This document shows positions 45,387-61,245 of a stretch of 64,000 nucleotides of DNA, in pieces. The DNA is from Porpolomopsis calyptriformis. Taxonomy: Eukaryota; Basidiomycota; Agaricomycetes; Agaricales; Hygrophoraceae. The stretch lies in assembly GCA_951640195.1 (NCBI GenBank), contig OX621175.1, positions 558,001 through 622,000 on the forward strand, given 5' to 3'. The notes under the pieces were generated by a model. The model made no database searches. It worked only from the letters and a program-made list of their open reading frames with translations, and was not told where the DNA came from. The position numbers were made by a program, and so were the translations under genes. How positions within the stretch are numbered: position 1 is the first letter of the stretch; every line of letters begins with the position of its first letter.

Positions 45387-47155
45387 TTATGGCCTAAACT
45401 TCGTAAGGTCCGAGCACCGAAACCTCACTTGCTGCCGTACTACAGCTAAAGGGCCTGTGAGGGAGAGCAGGGATTGGGTTATCCCCGAAGTGGGCTCGTC
45501 TGTAACGTTGTACTTGCACTCACCGAAAACAAGGACTGGTCCCCAAGCGGCTAACAGAAGCGCTACATGCTGTGTTCCGAACGGTGTTGGTGTCTTCCGC
45601 CGTGCAATAACGTCGATGAGTGTTGAGAGAGAAGAAAGAAGCTGCACCGCACAAAGCACCCTGGCGTTCAACTCTGGCCTCAGAAGGGATGCTAGCAGAA
45701 AGGAGAAGGGAAATATCTCCTTACATTTGGAAGACAATTAATCTCCAGATGGGTGCAGGCAAGTTTGGTGGCAGCCGTCGACTTGACGGGCGTGTCATTC
45801 CTTTTTGAGAGTCACTTTGCACGGGGTCGACCAGGATGCAAGGAAAAGAACGTACGTTCATATGGTGATCGCCGCACATGCTGGACAGAGTCGAGGGTTA
45901 TGGTGGAGTCAATAGGACCCACCGACTTGTGCCCTCCCTGATAATCATAATCGTGAACGGTTTTCGGTCCCTCGTCTACGCCACAGTCCGCTGCGTAGGG
46001 AATGGTTGATGGGGGGGCAAATGTAGGGATCGCAGATTCAAGTGAGATGGTGTCAGGTTCGCGAGAAACAACAGCACGGTCCTCCAAGCCTGATGGATCA
46101 TCAGTGCAATACGGCAGGCGAATTGTTTGCACTGATGGGGAAGACACAGACAACCCTAACACGGGCGAAGTGCCCGGAGGCATATCGGGGTGGGCACCAG
46201 GTGGAATTTGAAGTTCGGTGTCATTTTTCAACCAGTGGTGCTGTGGAGGAAATGGAGGGAAGTCGCCCAAGTCGCGACACCGGGACCGTTCAAGGTGCTT
46301 GTGCGTTCTTGTGACGTGGATGGCTGAACGGGTCGACAAGCAGAAGGAGGGTATGGTCAAAAGAAATGGTAACCCAGCGTAGCTCAAAAACCGCGCCCTG
46401 GGGCGCGAGGCTGGGTTAAGCATGGTGGGGTATTGGTAATGTCAAAAACATACCATTCTGGATGATCTACGTCACAAGAGAGGTCATCATTCCGCCAATT
46501 AATCTTCACTGTAAGAAGGACCGATATTTGAGCTATGGAAGCGAGGCAAGGGAACAAAACAAGAGGTAGAAGATATCGGGGTCTCCATGGTAAAAGACTA
46601 GTTAGACGTTCACAGCCGAATTTTAGCGGAGAGAAAGAGGACATGAGGATACCGTACGTACGACCCAACTGAAATTCCCCATTGCTTGGGGCGAATAACG
46701 TACACAGTTGTGGCCAGTGTGGAAGCTGCACATGTTCCCGTCAGTAGAAAAAAAGAGAACCCCATCACGGCCGATTGCGCTGCAGGCAGGTGAGCTTTCG
46801 GCAACCGGATAGTGCTGGATGTATGTACCGACGCAAAACCCTCTAGGCATGATATCAGGATCCATTCTCCAAATAACCCCTAAGGTTGGTAACACATCAA
46901 TCGCGCAAACTTGGAGCAGGAATGCTGAACGTACCCAGCCAGAAGCTTCCCTCTAACAACGTAACCGCAATGCAGTATGACATGGGAGCCCAAAATGTGT
47001 TTATGGCTTTCGCATAAGCCATGAATATAAGCCAGCAACTCAATGTGCCTGGGAATGAGGACAGCTTGAGCGAAAGGCTTGAGCATCGATCAAGCCGACC
47101 ACTCACCCAGGACAGAAAGCGCGAACCACGCCATCTTGAGGCCGAAGGGCAACAT
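45387..47155 (-). CDS. seven-transmembrane protein, GPCR-like
   Basis: Multi-exon membrane protein with seven hydrophobic segments in order: GLKMAWFALSVLGTLSCWLI, WAPMSYCIAVTLLEGSFWL, SAVMGFSFFLLTGTCAASTL, PLVLFPCLASIAQISVLLTV, AGLPFLLTIPSFCLSTRSAI, ARVLCAVQLLSSLSTLIDVI, and HVALLLAAWGPVLVFG. Segment 1 is joined across a GTGAGT...CCCAG intron (about 47124-47070). A hydrophilic stretch of roughly 180 residues lies between helices 5 and 6, like the long third loop of many GPCRs. The last exon ends FRCSDLTKFRP at 45387. The start at 47155 (MLPFGLKMAW) is the nearest ATG; an upstream exon is possible. The STE3 or another fungal GPCR class is not established. Confidence 0.6.
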
Positions 47156-47532
47156 TGGTTGGAAGGAAAGAAAGCGAAGAGGCAAGAAGGGGAACGCTGC
47201 AGCTTCAAACGCTCCGGTATCCCAACAGGAGCATTAACACCAACTGGGTCTGGAATATTTTTTCATCAAAATTGATTGGAAGTATACATAACACGTTTGG
47301 CTTGATCCCGTCAGGTGGTTACGCCGGCGATATCACACGGCCGCCCTTCAAATTTACTCATGGACACTGACGCAAGAGATGAGCATTCAGAAACCGCCAT
47401 GAAACCGGACAGAAGAGCCGAATCAAAGGAACTTCATTACCAAATTGATGGTGAACTCACGATATCGGAGCAGCGCCTTTGGCTGAAACTGATCCAATGG
47501 GTCCTTATCTCACGTGACGGACTATACCATCC
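47156..47532. promoter_or_regulatory. divergent intergenic region, GPCR-like / ENP2
   Basis: Promoter space for two divergent genes. Two short upstream plus-strand frames exist but look like noise. Confidence 0.4.
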
Positions 47533-50100
47533 ATGGTAGACCGAGCCAATGTGAAGGTGTACACCGTAAATGGGCCTGCAGCGGGTTCATCCTCTTCACT
47601 TCCGGACTGGCTCACGAGGAGACGGTTGGCAGCCAAGGGCAAGGGCAAACGCGTTCTCCGCGAGCACTTTGAGGGGACGATAGAACTTATCCAGGGCTTC
47701 GAGTTTCCTCAGGCTAGCATCCGGGTGAAGACAACTCGGGATGGTCACCATGCAATTGCCACCGGGACGTATAAACCACGGGTGAAGGTCTGGGACCTCG
47801 ACCAGTTATCCTTAAAGTTTGAACGACATACTGATGCAGAAAACGTCGATTTTATCGTACGCAAGTCCTCCTTCACTTCTTTTTGCTTATTCATATTCTA
47901 TAGATTTTGTCAGATGACTGGACGAAATCGATACACCTCCAAAACGACCGCACCGTAGAACTGCACACTCAAAGCGGTTTTCATCACCGGACCCGCATCC
48001 CCCGTTTCGGTCGATCACTCGCCTACCACTTTCCTTCTTGCCAAGCCCTCTTTTCTGCCTCAGGAAACGAAATTTACCGCCTAAGTCTTGATCAGGGCCG
48101 ATTTCTCAACCCTCTGACCCTTACCGACGACGATGGAGGCGATGTCATCGGTATCAACACCATCGATATCAACCCTGCACACCAGCTACTTGCTTTTGGA
48201 GTGGAAGGCAACGGGACTGTGCAATTCTGGGACCCACGTTCTCGCTCGAGTGTGGGAATTCTGCGGCTTCCCAAAAGCCGTCTGTTGGCAACAGTCACCA
48301 GTTCTGTAGATGTGCTTCCAGGTGTCGAAGTTGGAACACCTCAAACAGCGCTTTCTGTAACCGCGATTGCTTCAAGAGCTGATGGGTTATCGTACGCAAT
48401 CGGTACATCGACGGGTCATACTCTATTATATGATATTCGTTCTGTTCGGCCATTTGCGTTGAAGGAGCAAGGATATGGACTGTCAGTCAAAAATGTGCTA
48501 TGGATTGAAGGTGGAGGTCGGATAGCCGGAGATGGTATGGTGCTCAGTGCCGACAAGAAGGTCATTAAAATATGGGACCGCAATTCCGTGCGTTCCGCTC
48601 TCCCTTTTTACGTCATCCTTGATTTTTCGTTTAGATTCGCGTTACTGAATTGTTCGCAGCCTTCCACCAACTTTACATCGATCACACCTGCCGCCGATTT
48701 GAACCACGTACACCATGTGGCCGGAAGCGGCGTTCTCATGACTTCCAACGAGGGTATCCAAATGGCTACCTATTACATACCACAACTCGGACCTGCCCCA
48801 CAGTGGGCCAGCTTCCTTGAACATATCACGGAAGAGTTGGAAGACCAAACCGTGCGGACGGTGTACGAAGATTTCAAATTTGTGGATCGAAGTGAGCTTA
48901 AGACGTTCGTGCTTTTCTATAAAATGGTTTATCACGTGAATAACTTGTCTTTCATAGCCTCGGTCTGGATCGCTTCATTGGGACGCCAATGCTCAAACCG
49001 TATATGCATGGCTACTTTATGTCACTGAAGCTGTATGATACAGCACGCGTCATTGCAAACCCCTTCACATACGCCGAACATCGTGAGAAGCTGGCCAAGG
49101 AGAGGATGGAGAAAATGGCCGACACACGGATACGCATAAAGAAAGCCGGCGGTGTCAGTGTGAACAAGGCGCTTGCCGAGAAGATCTTGAAGGAGGAAGA
49201 GAGATCAAAGAAGAGGGCGGAGAGGAAAGCGAGGAAAGCGGGGAGGGAAGGGACGGCCGATGAAATGGTTGCCCGTGAGGGTGTGAAAGAGAATAACGAC
49301 AAAGCAGAAAACCCCGGCCTACTGAAAGATTCACGGTTCTCCCGATTGTTTGAAGACCCCGACTTCGCCATCGACGAGGATTCGAGAGAGTATGCGTTGA
49401 TGAATCCGTCAGCAGTTGCACAGAGGATGAACGGAAAAGAGAGGCCAAAGACGGCCGTAGAGGAAGAAGAAGAAGAGAGTGATAAAATATCTTCGGATGG
49501 GATGGGGGCGGACGAGAGTGACAGCGAGAATGCCAGCGAAGATGACGACGAAAGCGACAGCAGCAACACCAGTGGTGAGCGCTTTCTTTCTTTTATTACT
49601 GGATGAGCACTACTTGACATTCTTCACTCTTAGAGTTGAAGAAATATCCTGTCCATTCTCGGCCCACAGAAAAGAGCGAACGTGCTCGAGAAGGATCACG
49701 ACAGAACCGTGTGGCGAACGTTAAGCTTGTCCCCCTACGTGCGCAGACGGAATCAGCCGGAACCCGACGCAAGTATGATCAAGATGCTACTTTCGGCCAG
49801 CGACGCGGAAAAGGAGACAGGCTCAAGGAATCATTGTCAGTACCTGTTGGGGCACATGCATTCGATAAGGGAATGGAGATGAGTTGGGTTCCATCGTCTC
49901 GTCAGGAAGATTCAACCATGTCAGGACCCAGGGGTAATAAAGGTCAAGGGAGACGGAAGGGGGTGGAGAGTTTGGGTGCAGGATTGGAAAGAGGCGGGCC
50001 AGATAGGCCTATTGATGAGGGCAGTCGGAACGGGCGGACGCAGAGGAGAAAGGGTATTAGGAGTGGGAGTAAAAGTGCATTCAGGAGGATGGGCGTGTAA
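47533..50100 (+). CDS. ENP2: nucleolar WD40 protein ENP2/NOL10
   Basis: Essential nucleolar protein of the small-subunit processome, acting in early 18S rRNA processing. Five exons join in frame: 47533-47856, 47904-48587, 48660-48904, 48958-49574 and 49634-50100, giving 778 residues. The N-terminus (VKVYTVNGPAA, then LPDWLTRRR) and WD-type repeats (GTYKPRVKVWDLD, GTVQFWDPRS, DKKVIKIWDRNS) are characteristic. The NUC153 and C-terminal region follows: DSRFSRLFEDPDFAIDEDS is the NUC153 signature. Next come an acidic Glu/Ser run and a basic Gly/Arg-rich tail (GRRKGVESLGAG, RTQRRKGIRSG) for RNA or nucleolar retention. It looks complete and intact. Confidence 0.95.
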
Positions 50101-50176
50101 AGCAAATAGAAGTCCCTACATCAGACAAATGGTGTGGTGTGGAATATGATTTTGAGAAGGTCGGAGATATGATCGG

Positions 50177-52095
50177 GTGAATGCAGAAGGACAAATAGAT
50201 TCAAATAAATTTGTTTCTCAGGCTGTTGCCAAACAAAGCCCGAATGAAATGGAACCAACGCCACACCTCGAATGGCAGTATATACGGCCCTGGACTCGTC
50301 GCCTTTCACTTTCGATCCGCGAAATAACCTCAGTCTCTGCCACGTTTATCCTTTCATCCTCGCTAACCGGGGACAAGGCCGAGCTCTCATTAGTCTCCCT
50401 CAGCGTCGTCGCTGACGACATCGTTGACGAAGAAGACAACGAAAGTAATGGATTCTCAGACCAGAAAAAGCAGGCAATTATCTCGGACACTCTTGCCAAG
50501 GGTCTTTCCGTCAACGTGAATGGTCTGCCATGGCAAAGGGTACTCATCCGGCTAGACGACAAGCTGGACGAGGCCGTCATTATAATCTATGGCTTAATGC
50601 CAGGAAGGCAATATGACATCGATTTGGGTTTGGTGCATGGCAGAAACATTCGTAGGTATGTTACTACAGAAAGTGGGTCGTTCGCAAACGCAGGATGAGA
50701 CATCCTTTTAACCCACCCGTTTACAAAGATTCTCCGATCAAGAACGCAGCCCCTCATCAGGACGATGATGACCCTCACATTGACCACTCAATATCGGATT
50801 CACCTCCATCTACCTCACCCACCCCCCAGAATCATGCTCTGTCAACGACCCCACCCACGATCGCTCCCCAGTCGGAGGCGGATATCACGGGTATCATGGT
50901 CGAGGACCGACTGAAGCAGTTGCAGCAAAACCTTTCGCTCGTAGTCTCTGAGCGCGACTCCCTTACCACCTCCTTGAAGTCCGCGCGGCGGGATGCTCAG
51001 AAAGCTGATGCCGCGCTCCGCACCGAAATCGACATCCTCAAACGCGCATCAGATAAACACGGCGCAGCGGAACATCGGGCCCGCCAAAAAGTGCTCGCAC
51101 TGCAAGAGGCAGTAAAACGGGCCCAGACGGCAACAAGAGAAATGGAGGACCTCGTGAAGGAGACTGAGGCGGCGTTGCCAGTTTTGAGTGCAAGTAGGGA
51201 TGAGAAGGAGAGTGCGTATAACCTCGTTAAAGGCGAAGTGGAACGTGTTCTGGAGGAAAGGGATAGGGAAGCTGAATGTGATAAGAAGAGAATCGAAGGT
51301 TTGAAAGGAGAGCTTACTGGTTTGAGCAATAAGCTGGAGAGGTTGACTTGCAAGAAGGATAAGCTGGAAGGCGGTCTTATTCCGGATCTAGAGGAGCAGT
51401 TGAAGGCCGTCGAGAAGGAAATCCAACAGGTCGAAGCAACCTCGTTCGCATACAGGATTCCTCCCAACACGGAAGACCTTGTTCTAGATGACGCCGAATC
51501 TAGCCCAAATGGCTTCTCAGGAGAAACCATATCGGATCAAATTCAAGGGCCTAACACCCATCACCCCTCGCTTTATCATCACCTTGCCCAACGCCAGCGG
51601 CCTCACAGTCAGCAGCTTCCTGGTGCAATAAGTCGACCTTCACCGGCTCCAATACAAAGGCCAACGGGTCTGAGCCAGTTGTCGTGGTCACCCACACATG
51701 CATCCCACACTCCTCGGTTGGCCCTTAACACACAGCTCCACAATGTTCCCCGCCGACAACTTTTAGCTAAACCTGCAATTCAATCTCAAGTCATCCCTCC
51801 ATGTCCTGAACCAAATCTCTTGTCGTCTGCGCAAACTTCAACATTATCAAGCCGAGCCCCCGCATTTGAACCCAGCCTGATTCTGACTCAAGCACTCCAG
51901 GCTCCCCCCGTTTCTACCAGTTCACCTACCGCACTGTCGAGCTATTCTCTGCCCCCAATCCCCGTTCACCGTCCACGGCCTGCGGTTTCCAGCCCACCGC
52001 GGATAATCAAGGCCAACACTAAATGGACAACTACCGCGAGTGGCCAGAGCACGCCGAACCCTTTAGCACAGCACAAACAAGAAGGAAGCTATTGA
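50177..52095 (+). CDS. coiled-coil protein of unknown function
   Basis: The first exon (50177-50672) encodes a folded domain: LEWQYIRPWTRRLSLSIREI, then LSVNVNGLPWQRVLIRLDDK, then EAVIIIYGLMPGRQYDIDLG. A 56-base intron (50673-50728) leads to a long second exon to 52095. That exon has a low-complexity acidic/Pro linker, a coiled coil of about 170 residues (from VEDRLKQLQQNLSLVVSERD to DLEEQLKAVEKEIQQVEA), and a disordered Pro/Ser/Gln tail. The fibronectin-like repetition of GLMPGRQYDIDLGLV suggests an Ig/FN3-type beta domain at the N-terminus. It is about 620 residues. I believe homologues occur in other agaricomycetes, but the function is unknown. Confidence 0.75.
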
Positions 52096-52270
52096 TTGCC
52101 GTTGATCCTGAGCTGTACCGGACACTAATTTAATAACAAAACCATCATGCATCATTTTTCAATCTTAGATACTTGAATATTTATGCATATTTTAATTTCG
52201 CCATTAAAGGGTAGCTCCAATCATCTTCAGGTGTTTTGCAAAAAGTCGAGGGGCTGGACAAAAGTAAAGC

Positions 52271-52341
52271 TCCCTGGCGGGGGGTCGAACCCCGCTCTCC
52301 CGCGTGACAGGCGGGTGTACTATCCGATATACTACCAAGGA
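52271..52341 (-). tRNA. tRNA-Asp (GTC)
   Basis: On the minus strand a 71-base cloverleaf. The acceptor TCCTTGG pairs with CCAGGGA and the D stem is GTAT/GTAC. The anticodon stem CCCGC/GCGGG carries loop CTGTCAC with anticodon GTC. The T arm has GGTTCGACC, a B box. No intron. It lies 85 bases upstream of the ISM1 start on the opposite strand. Confidence 0.95.
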
Positions 52342-52425
52342 CATATCCATTTGGGTAGTGACTTTGCATTTAACCGGATACTGGAATTCAATATCCAGGA
52401 CACAATCTTGCAAATAATCCCTGTA

Positions 52426-55400
52426 ATGGGATTATCACCCAGTCGTATCTCCATCCGATGTGGGTCACAAACGCGATGGCATCGGCCATTTTCCTCCTCC
52501 ATTTCGTGGCACGAGAAGATTTCAGTTGATACCAAAGCATTTTCAAAAACTCTCCTGCTACCCAAAACACCTTTTCCGCTTCGGGCTGATCTCCCTAGGA
52601 ACGAAACCTCCATACGGGCGAAAACTTGTGAGGAGTTGTATCGATGGCAGGTCAGTTTATAATTGAGCGGAGCTCAAGACTTGCGTCGATTTACTCTTTT
52701 CTAAGTAGTGGAGTAATGCGGAAGGGCCCACTTTTGTGTTACACGATGGACCACCTTATGCTAACGGTGATCTGCACATGGGTTGAGTGAAGTCCTTGTT
52801 TTAGACGCGTAGCTGAGCCTGACACCGCTCCGAAAAGGACATGCGTTGAACAAAATCTTGAAGGATATCATCAACCGCTTTCATGTATCGTTGGGTCGCA
52901 AAGTCCAGTGCATTGATTTTGTTTGCTTTCGTTGTGTTGTATTAACTCATTTTGGTCCCTCAGTTACATTCCCGGCTGGGACTGTCACGGTCTTCCTATT
53001 GAAAATAAAGCCCTGCAAGAGCTGGGAGTACGTGCGGTGATGTTTACTTCAGATGTCACGTTAACCCTTTCAAAGAAAGATCCGCTCGCGCTCCCCGCCA
53101 GCACTATTCGATCTGCCGCAAAATCTACTGTCACTAGAGAAATTGCCTCTCAAAAGGAACAGTTCCGTCAGTTGGGAATCATGGCCGACTGGAGCGACAA
53201 TTCCACGTATCGCACGTTAGGTATGCAGATATAAGAACGTCCCCAACAATTTAAGTTAATAATTTCTACAGACCACCAGTATGAGATTAGACAATTGAGA
53301 ATATTTCAAAAGATGGTGGCAAATGGTGGGGTCTCCGCTTTGCCCTTGATCTTATCATGATCAACTGAACTGCTGCAGATTTAATTTATAGACATTATAG
53401 ACCAGTTCACTTCTCCCCATCCTCTCACTCTGCCCTGGCCGAGGCAGAATTGGTTTACAAGGACGATCATATTTCTCATTCTGCCTATGTATCCTTTACT
53501 CTCGATGCGAACAACGCTGAGGACGTGAATGTGGCATTGCGCGAAGTCTTATTGCGAGAGCCAATCGCACGTCTCCTCGTTTGGACGACAACCCCCTGGA
53601 CATTGACTGCTAACATGGTGCGATCATGGATTATACTAAGCTGTGGTGGAAGTTGACTTTATAATGACGAAAGGGGATTGCTGTTCATCCCGACCTGTCG
53701 TATGCAGTCGTGAAACCACTTGGAGAACCTCATCATGGGGTCGTGATCGTTGCGAGAGACCGGCTTCAGTCATTGATGAGCGTTATCGGGCCAGTTGAGG
53801 AGATTTCCAGCATACAAGGTTTGGGTGCTCACTCAATTTACCCTGCGCCGTGATTGAATGGTCGACTTCTTTAGGGTCCGAACTGGTTAATGCATCCTAC
53901 CTTCCACTATTTTCTACGCTCTCGGGGGATTCTAGACGCCTGAAAGTCATTCCTGCCTCCCACGTCTCGTCCGACTCTGGTACAGGCCTTGTCCATTGTG
54001 CTCCTGCACACGGTGCAGAAGATTACAATGCGTTTCGTTCGCTAGGATTATTGCCATCCACCACAAATATGCTGTGTCATGTTGACGGTACTGGGAAGTT
54101 CACTGGCGAGGTTGCGAATGTTGTAGGCAGCGTTGCTGGAGAGGCATTAATTGGCCAAGAGGTTCTCAAAGGGGGATCCAAGGGCATTCTTCAGTTGTTG
54201 AAAGATATCGGATGTCTCGTCAGGGTGGAGAAAATTCAACATCGGTATCCTTATGATTGGAAAACGGATGAACCCATCATTGTGATGTTAGTAACTGAAC
54301 CTTTCTTCTCGCTATATACAATTGATATCTTTCCGTAGGGCAACTTCTCAGTGGTTCGCAAATTTAGACGCTATCAAGGAAAGTGCGTTAGCAGCCATTC
54401 AAGACGTCACCTTTGTCCCCCCTACTAGTTCGTAGTCATTCGATTTCACACATTGACTTGGTCACTCAAATTTCGTCCCTGCAGCCAAAAATCGATTAGA
54501 ATCTTTCATACGCTCCCGCTCCGAATGGTGTATTTCACGGCAACGAGTCTGGGGTGTTCCGATTCCCGCACTGTATCATATTCCAACAGAGCGCGCAGTC
54601 CTCGACTCCACTACCCTCGAGTACATCCTACCTGTCCTGCAGAAACAGGGTGTTTCACATTGGTGGGATGGCCCAGTTGAGGATTTTGTCCCTCCTTCCT
54701 TACGTGAGGAGGGTGTCCCCGTTGGTGAGTTGTGGCGTAAGGGCACAGACACAATGGATGTCTGGTTTGACAGTGGGACGTCCTGGTCCATGTTGGCCGA
54801 GCCATGCGGAGTACAAGGAATTTTCTCTGATACACGGGGGGAGCCCGTCGCAGATGTTTGCTTGGAGGGCTCCGATCAACATCGCGGGTGGTTCCAGAGC
54901 CAATTACTAACTGCCATCGGTGCTGCTTCCGGGGGGGTAACCGCATCGAGTCCATATCGGACCCTGATCACCCATGGTATGGTTCTTGATGGAGAAGGGA
55001 AAAAGATGAGCAAGTCACTCGGGAATGTCATGAGTCCCATGACTATCGTGAACGGTGGGAAGGTATATCCCCAAGGTTGCTCGCCATGACGATCTCTCAT
55101 TCCCACCCAGAACAGTAATGTGGAACCCGCATACGGGGCAGACGTACTTCGACTGTGGGCTGCCACGGTTGAATATTGGCGTGACATGTCGATTAGCCCG
55201 ATCGCACTCGCACAAGCCACGGAATCGATGCGCAAAATCAGGAACTCCGCACGGTTCATATTAGGTAATATTGGGAACGAAGGGAGCCGGCCTCACCTTG
55301 AGAAAATGGCTCAAGAAGATCTAGATCTCGTATGTGCCTGGATAGTAACGTCTTCCTCTGAATGTTAACCCAGTTGATCGCAGAGCGACCGGTACGTCAT

Positions 55401-56484
55401 GCACGAACTGTATCAACTTGAGAAAATCGCTTTCGAGGGATATACGTCGTATAATTTCCCAAAGGGTAGACGCCCTCTGCTTTTGACTTTACCCCGCATC
55501 TTAATGCTTGGTCTTTTGCAGTGATAAACACACTCACCCATTTCACCAATATCACACTTTCTTCCCTATACTTCGACATCACCAAAGACTGTTTATATGC
55601 CGACGACAAGTACAGCCCAAGGAGACAAGCTGTTGTCGCAGTCCTCCAACAGGTAAGGCTGAGTCTCAAAGAACTCGCCTTTGTGGCTAGAATGCTATTT
55701 AGATTTTGACTTCAATGACTTCAATCTTGGCACCGGTATTGCCGCACCTCGCGGAAGAGATTTATCATATCATGCGAGGCGGGGGAGATGATAAGGGAGA
55801 AGGACCCTCCTTTTTTACAAATCGGTGGACCCTGTTGGTAGGTTGCGATACCTTCTCTTCTCGAATACACCTATCATGCATTCTCAGGATTCTAAATGGG
55901 AAGACCACCGAGCCGAGCAGGACATGAACGACTTGCTCCGCGTGCGTACCGCTGTGTTATCTCTACTTGAGAAGGCGCGCGGACAAAAGTAACTTTCTGA
56001 CTCGCGACTGCATGATGATTAACTCTAATATTTCACCACAGGCAACTAAAGAGTTCTTTGGAGGCCGAAGTTGACCTCCTGGCTGGCGATACTTCGGATA
56101 AGCCTTTCTTGCGCCTACTTCAGCGCGAAGGTCAGTCATTTTTTTTTTGCAAGTTATTGGTTTCCACTAAACCTGTCACCAGAGCATTTCTTAAAGACAC
56201 TCTTTATTGTCTCTAATGTGCATTTGGCCAAAGAAAGCTCCATAGATACATTACCTCCGCAGTGGATGTACTCAAAGTCCGTGTCGATTCCAGGTAAGCT
56301 CGTTCTGGCGTGAGTGCGCAGGGCTTTTGACATTCTTTGACCTACCTGGCTTCTAGGATGTGACACTGAACTAGACATTCGGGTTCGCCCAGCGACGCGA
56401 AAGAAATGCCCACGTTGTTGGACATACGCTCGAGCTGAAAATGAGTTGCTCTGCGGCAGATGCGCTGCCGTGGTAAATATCTAG
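52426..56484 (+). CDS. ISM1: mitochondrial isoleucyl-tRNA synthetase
   Basis: Class I synthetase charging mitochondrial tRNA-Ile. The start at 52426 gives an Arg/Ser-rich, acid-poor leader (MGLSPSRISIRCGSQTRWHR) that fits a mitochondrial presequence. The HIGH-class signature appears as PPYANGDLHMGH, split by an intron inside the HMGH motif. Next comes IPGWDCHGLPIE. The CP1 editing domain has LLVWTTTPWTLTANM and DSGTGLVHCAPAHGAEDY. Late catalytic motifs are MDVWFDSGTSW, CLEGSDQHRGWFQSQL and the KMSKS loop KKMSKSLGN. The C-terminal zinc ribbon (KKCPRCW...CGRC) ends the protein at 56484. More than ten short introns keep frame. It converges on the ProRS gene with 230 bases between stops. Confidence 0.95.
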
Positions 56485-56713
56485 TTTCGGTTGTCATTTG
56501 CAATTCTTCTGAGGCGCTCAGCGACAAAGTTAGTGACCTCAAGCTGTTGAATGGGTCTGCTTTGTGTGTGCTGATTGAGAAGGCGTCGCGTCTCTATACA
56601 ACCGATGGCATTTTATTTCGTTGATTGCGCGACATCTATGACATGTGTGCAAGGTTACCAACAAAAAAAAAACAAGAGGTTTAGATCATCCGGGCACGAG
56701 TGGTTGATTCCTG

Positions 56714-59271
<2,558 letters not shown>

Positions 59272-59423
59272 GTTGGCGACGGTGGATACGCGTCTGAAAG
59301 TGAGTATGAAAGCGAGCGTTGATGGTATGCTTGCTCGAAAGTGAGTTCGAGGGAGTCGAGTCAGATGTCTTGCGACGAGGCAAGCTGCAATCATCAATCC
59401 AATAGGGGAAAACCTCAATCAGT

Positions 59424-60814
59424 ATGTTCTTCGACCTCAACGTCCCCGTTCCACCCTCTGCACAAACCCAGTCAAAGAAGGGGAAGGGAAAGAGCACTCA
59501 GTTGCCAGTCGCGGTTGCGTACACCGCAGATCAGCTCAGTGCCATCGATCACCGAGTGGACTTGCTCGTTCATTGTCAGTCTTTTCTTCTTCTTCGTCGT
59601 CTCTGTCATTCGATAATTCAACGGTAGTAGGATACACCGTCGTCGCCTTTAATCAAATCGCGAGCAAGAAAATAGACACAAAGACACATCTTAATGTCCT
59701 CGACGGTCTACTTTCCCAGCTGAAGCCCCGGCCAGGCATCGTTTTCTTAAAACGACTCACCATCATTCTCGACGAAGACAGCGAGAATGGCTTCGGGTTG
59801 GCACGTAGAACCCTCCTTTTTGCCTCGAAAGACAACTGACCTCACACACAGACAAACGCAAACGCGTCCTTGTTCACACCTTACGACCTGATCGCCCTCA
59901 CACCAACCACAGCACCTACGTTCTCCCTAGCCTGCCTCACGCACAGTCTTCCCTCTCCTCTCACCGCTCACATCATCGCTCTCCCTCTCACCCAACCCCG
60001 TCTTCCCTTCCACATGAAACACACCCTCGTCCGTACCGCCATAAAAAACGGCGCCCTTTTCGAAATTAACTATTCCGGGGCCCTTGGCGCAGAGGCTGAT
60101 GCCGGAAACTGGAACAGCAGTAATAGAGCCGGCGGTGACGGTGGTGGTGGTGGTGGTGCAACCGCCGCGAAGCGCAACTGGTGGGCAGCGGCGAGAGAGC
60201 TCACTCGGGTCACTAAAGGCAAAGGGATCGTCCTAAGCGGGGGGGCCGTTTCCGAAGCCGACCTTAGAGCCCCTAGAGACGTCTCAAACCTGTCAGTGGC
60301 TTCTCCCCCGTCCATTTGAGATGTCACCCACACGCGAATAGGATCACTCTGCTTGGTTTATCGCCCGACGCAGCACTTGATTCGATCAGCAAGACACCAA
60401 AGGCTCTCGTCTTGCGCGCACGTATGTTTCCCCCCCTTTCTACTTTTAGTCACCCATCCTCAAAATTCCTTTCCAGGAACCAGAAAGACCTACCGCGCCG
60501 TTTTCTCAGAACCCAAACTCGTCATCCCTTCCGCCGCGGCTGCAAACACAGACGCCGTCGGAGACGAAGAAGACTCAAAGATGCAACAACACCCCGAGCA
60601 GACTGAACAACCGCACGCTTCTGGACCGATCGTTTCTGCCCTTGCTGATCCACCCGGCTGCCAAGGAAAGAGAGCACTCTCGCCTGACGGCGATAGAGAT
60701 GAGCCCGGAACGATCAGAGCGGGCGAGGCTGGCGCTATGGGTGACAGCAAAGGGCAAGAATTTGTACTACGAAAAAAGAAGAGGAAGAAAAACAAGAATA
60801 CCTCTACGGGCTAG
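59424..60814 (+). CDS. RPP1: RNase P/MRP subunit Rpp30 (RPP1)
   Basis: Protein subunit of nuclear RNase P and MRP, needed for tRNA 5' maturation and rRNA processing; it has a TIM-barrel-like fold. Exon 1 starts MFFDLNVPVP, as in the family, and splices (VHLGYTVVAFNQ) near 59571. Further exons give RLTIILDE, NANASLFTPYDLIALTP, CLTHSLPSPLTAHIIALPL, LFEINYSGAL, GKGIVLSGGA, and ITLLGLSPDAALDSISKTPK, all family hallmarks. An unusual Gly-rich insert (DGGGGGG) sits after the INYSG motif. The C-terminal part is a disordered, basic tail (KKKRKKNKN) ending at 60814. Divergent from ProRS. Confidence 0.92.
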
Positions 60815-61245
60815 ACGATTCGGTAGCACTCAATGGCCTCAGCATCACACGCAAAAAATCGAATGAATTTGCGATCAGCAAATCAGTCCACTTTTGCACA
60901 ACAAAGGCCGTAAACCAATAAAAAAACTAGAAACACTGAACTGATGAGCTTGTGTACAAAACATAAGAATTGAAGTGACAAAATGATGGAAGGGGGGGAT
61001 CCCAGAGCAATATGAATATGGATTTGAGTACGAAAAATGAACAAAACGGATGCTTGAGAATAGACAGTGTTAGGAGATGCGACGGGTTGTTCTCTAAGGG
61101 TTGTTAGACCAGGATTCCACACGACGTCTGGCTGGATGGGCGAGAGGTGAGAAGGGAGAGTGAAGAAAAACAAGCGGAGAACACTGACGATTGATTGGAT
61201 AGCTTGTCATGAACTCAACGGCGAACTCTTCTCCGTCCATGCTTC
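60815..61245. other. convergent 3' region, no gene
   Basis: Between the RPP1 stop (plus) and the cyclin stop (minus). Short frames on both strands show no family features, and it probably holds both 3' untranslated regions. Confidence 0.5.

Noticed and set aside
49012..49620. 202-codon minus-strand ORF rich in Ser
   Set aside because: Complement of the Glu/Asp-rich ENP2 tail; no independent signal.
50997..51530. 177-codon minus-strand ORF
   Set aside because: Antisense of the coiled-coil exon; composition explained by the Lys/Glu codons opposite.
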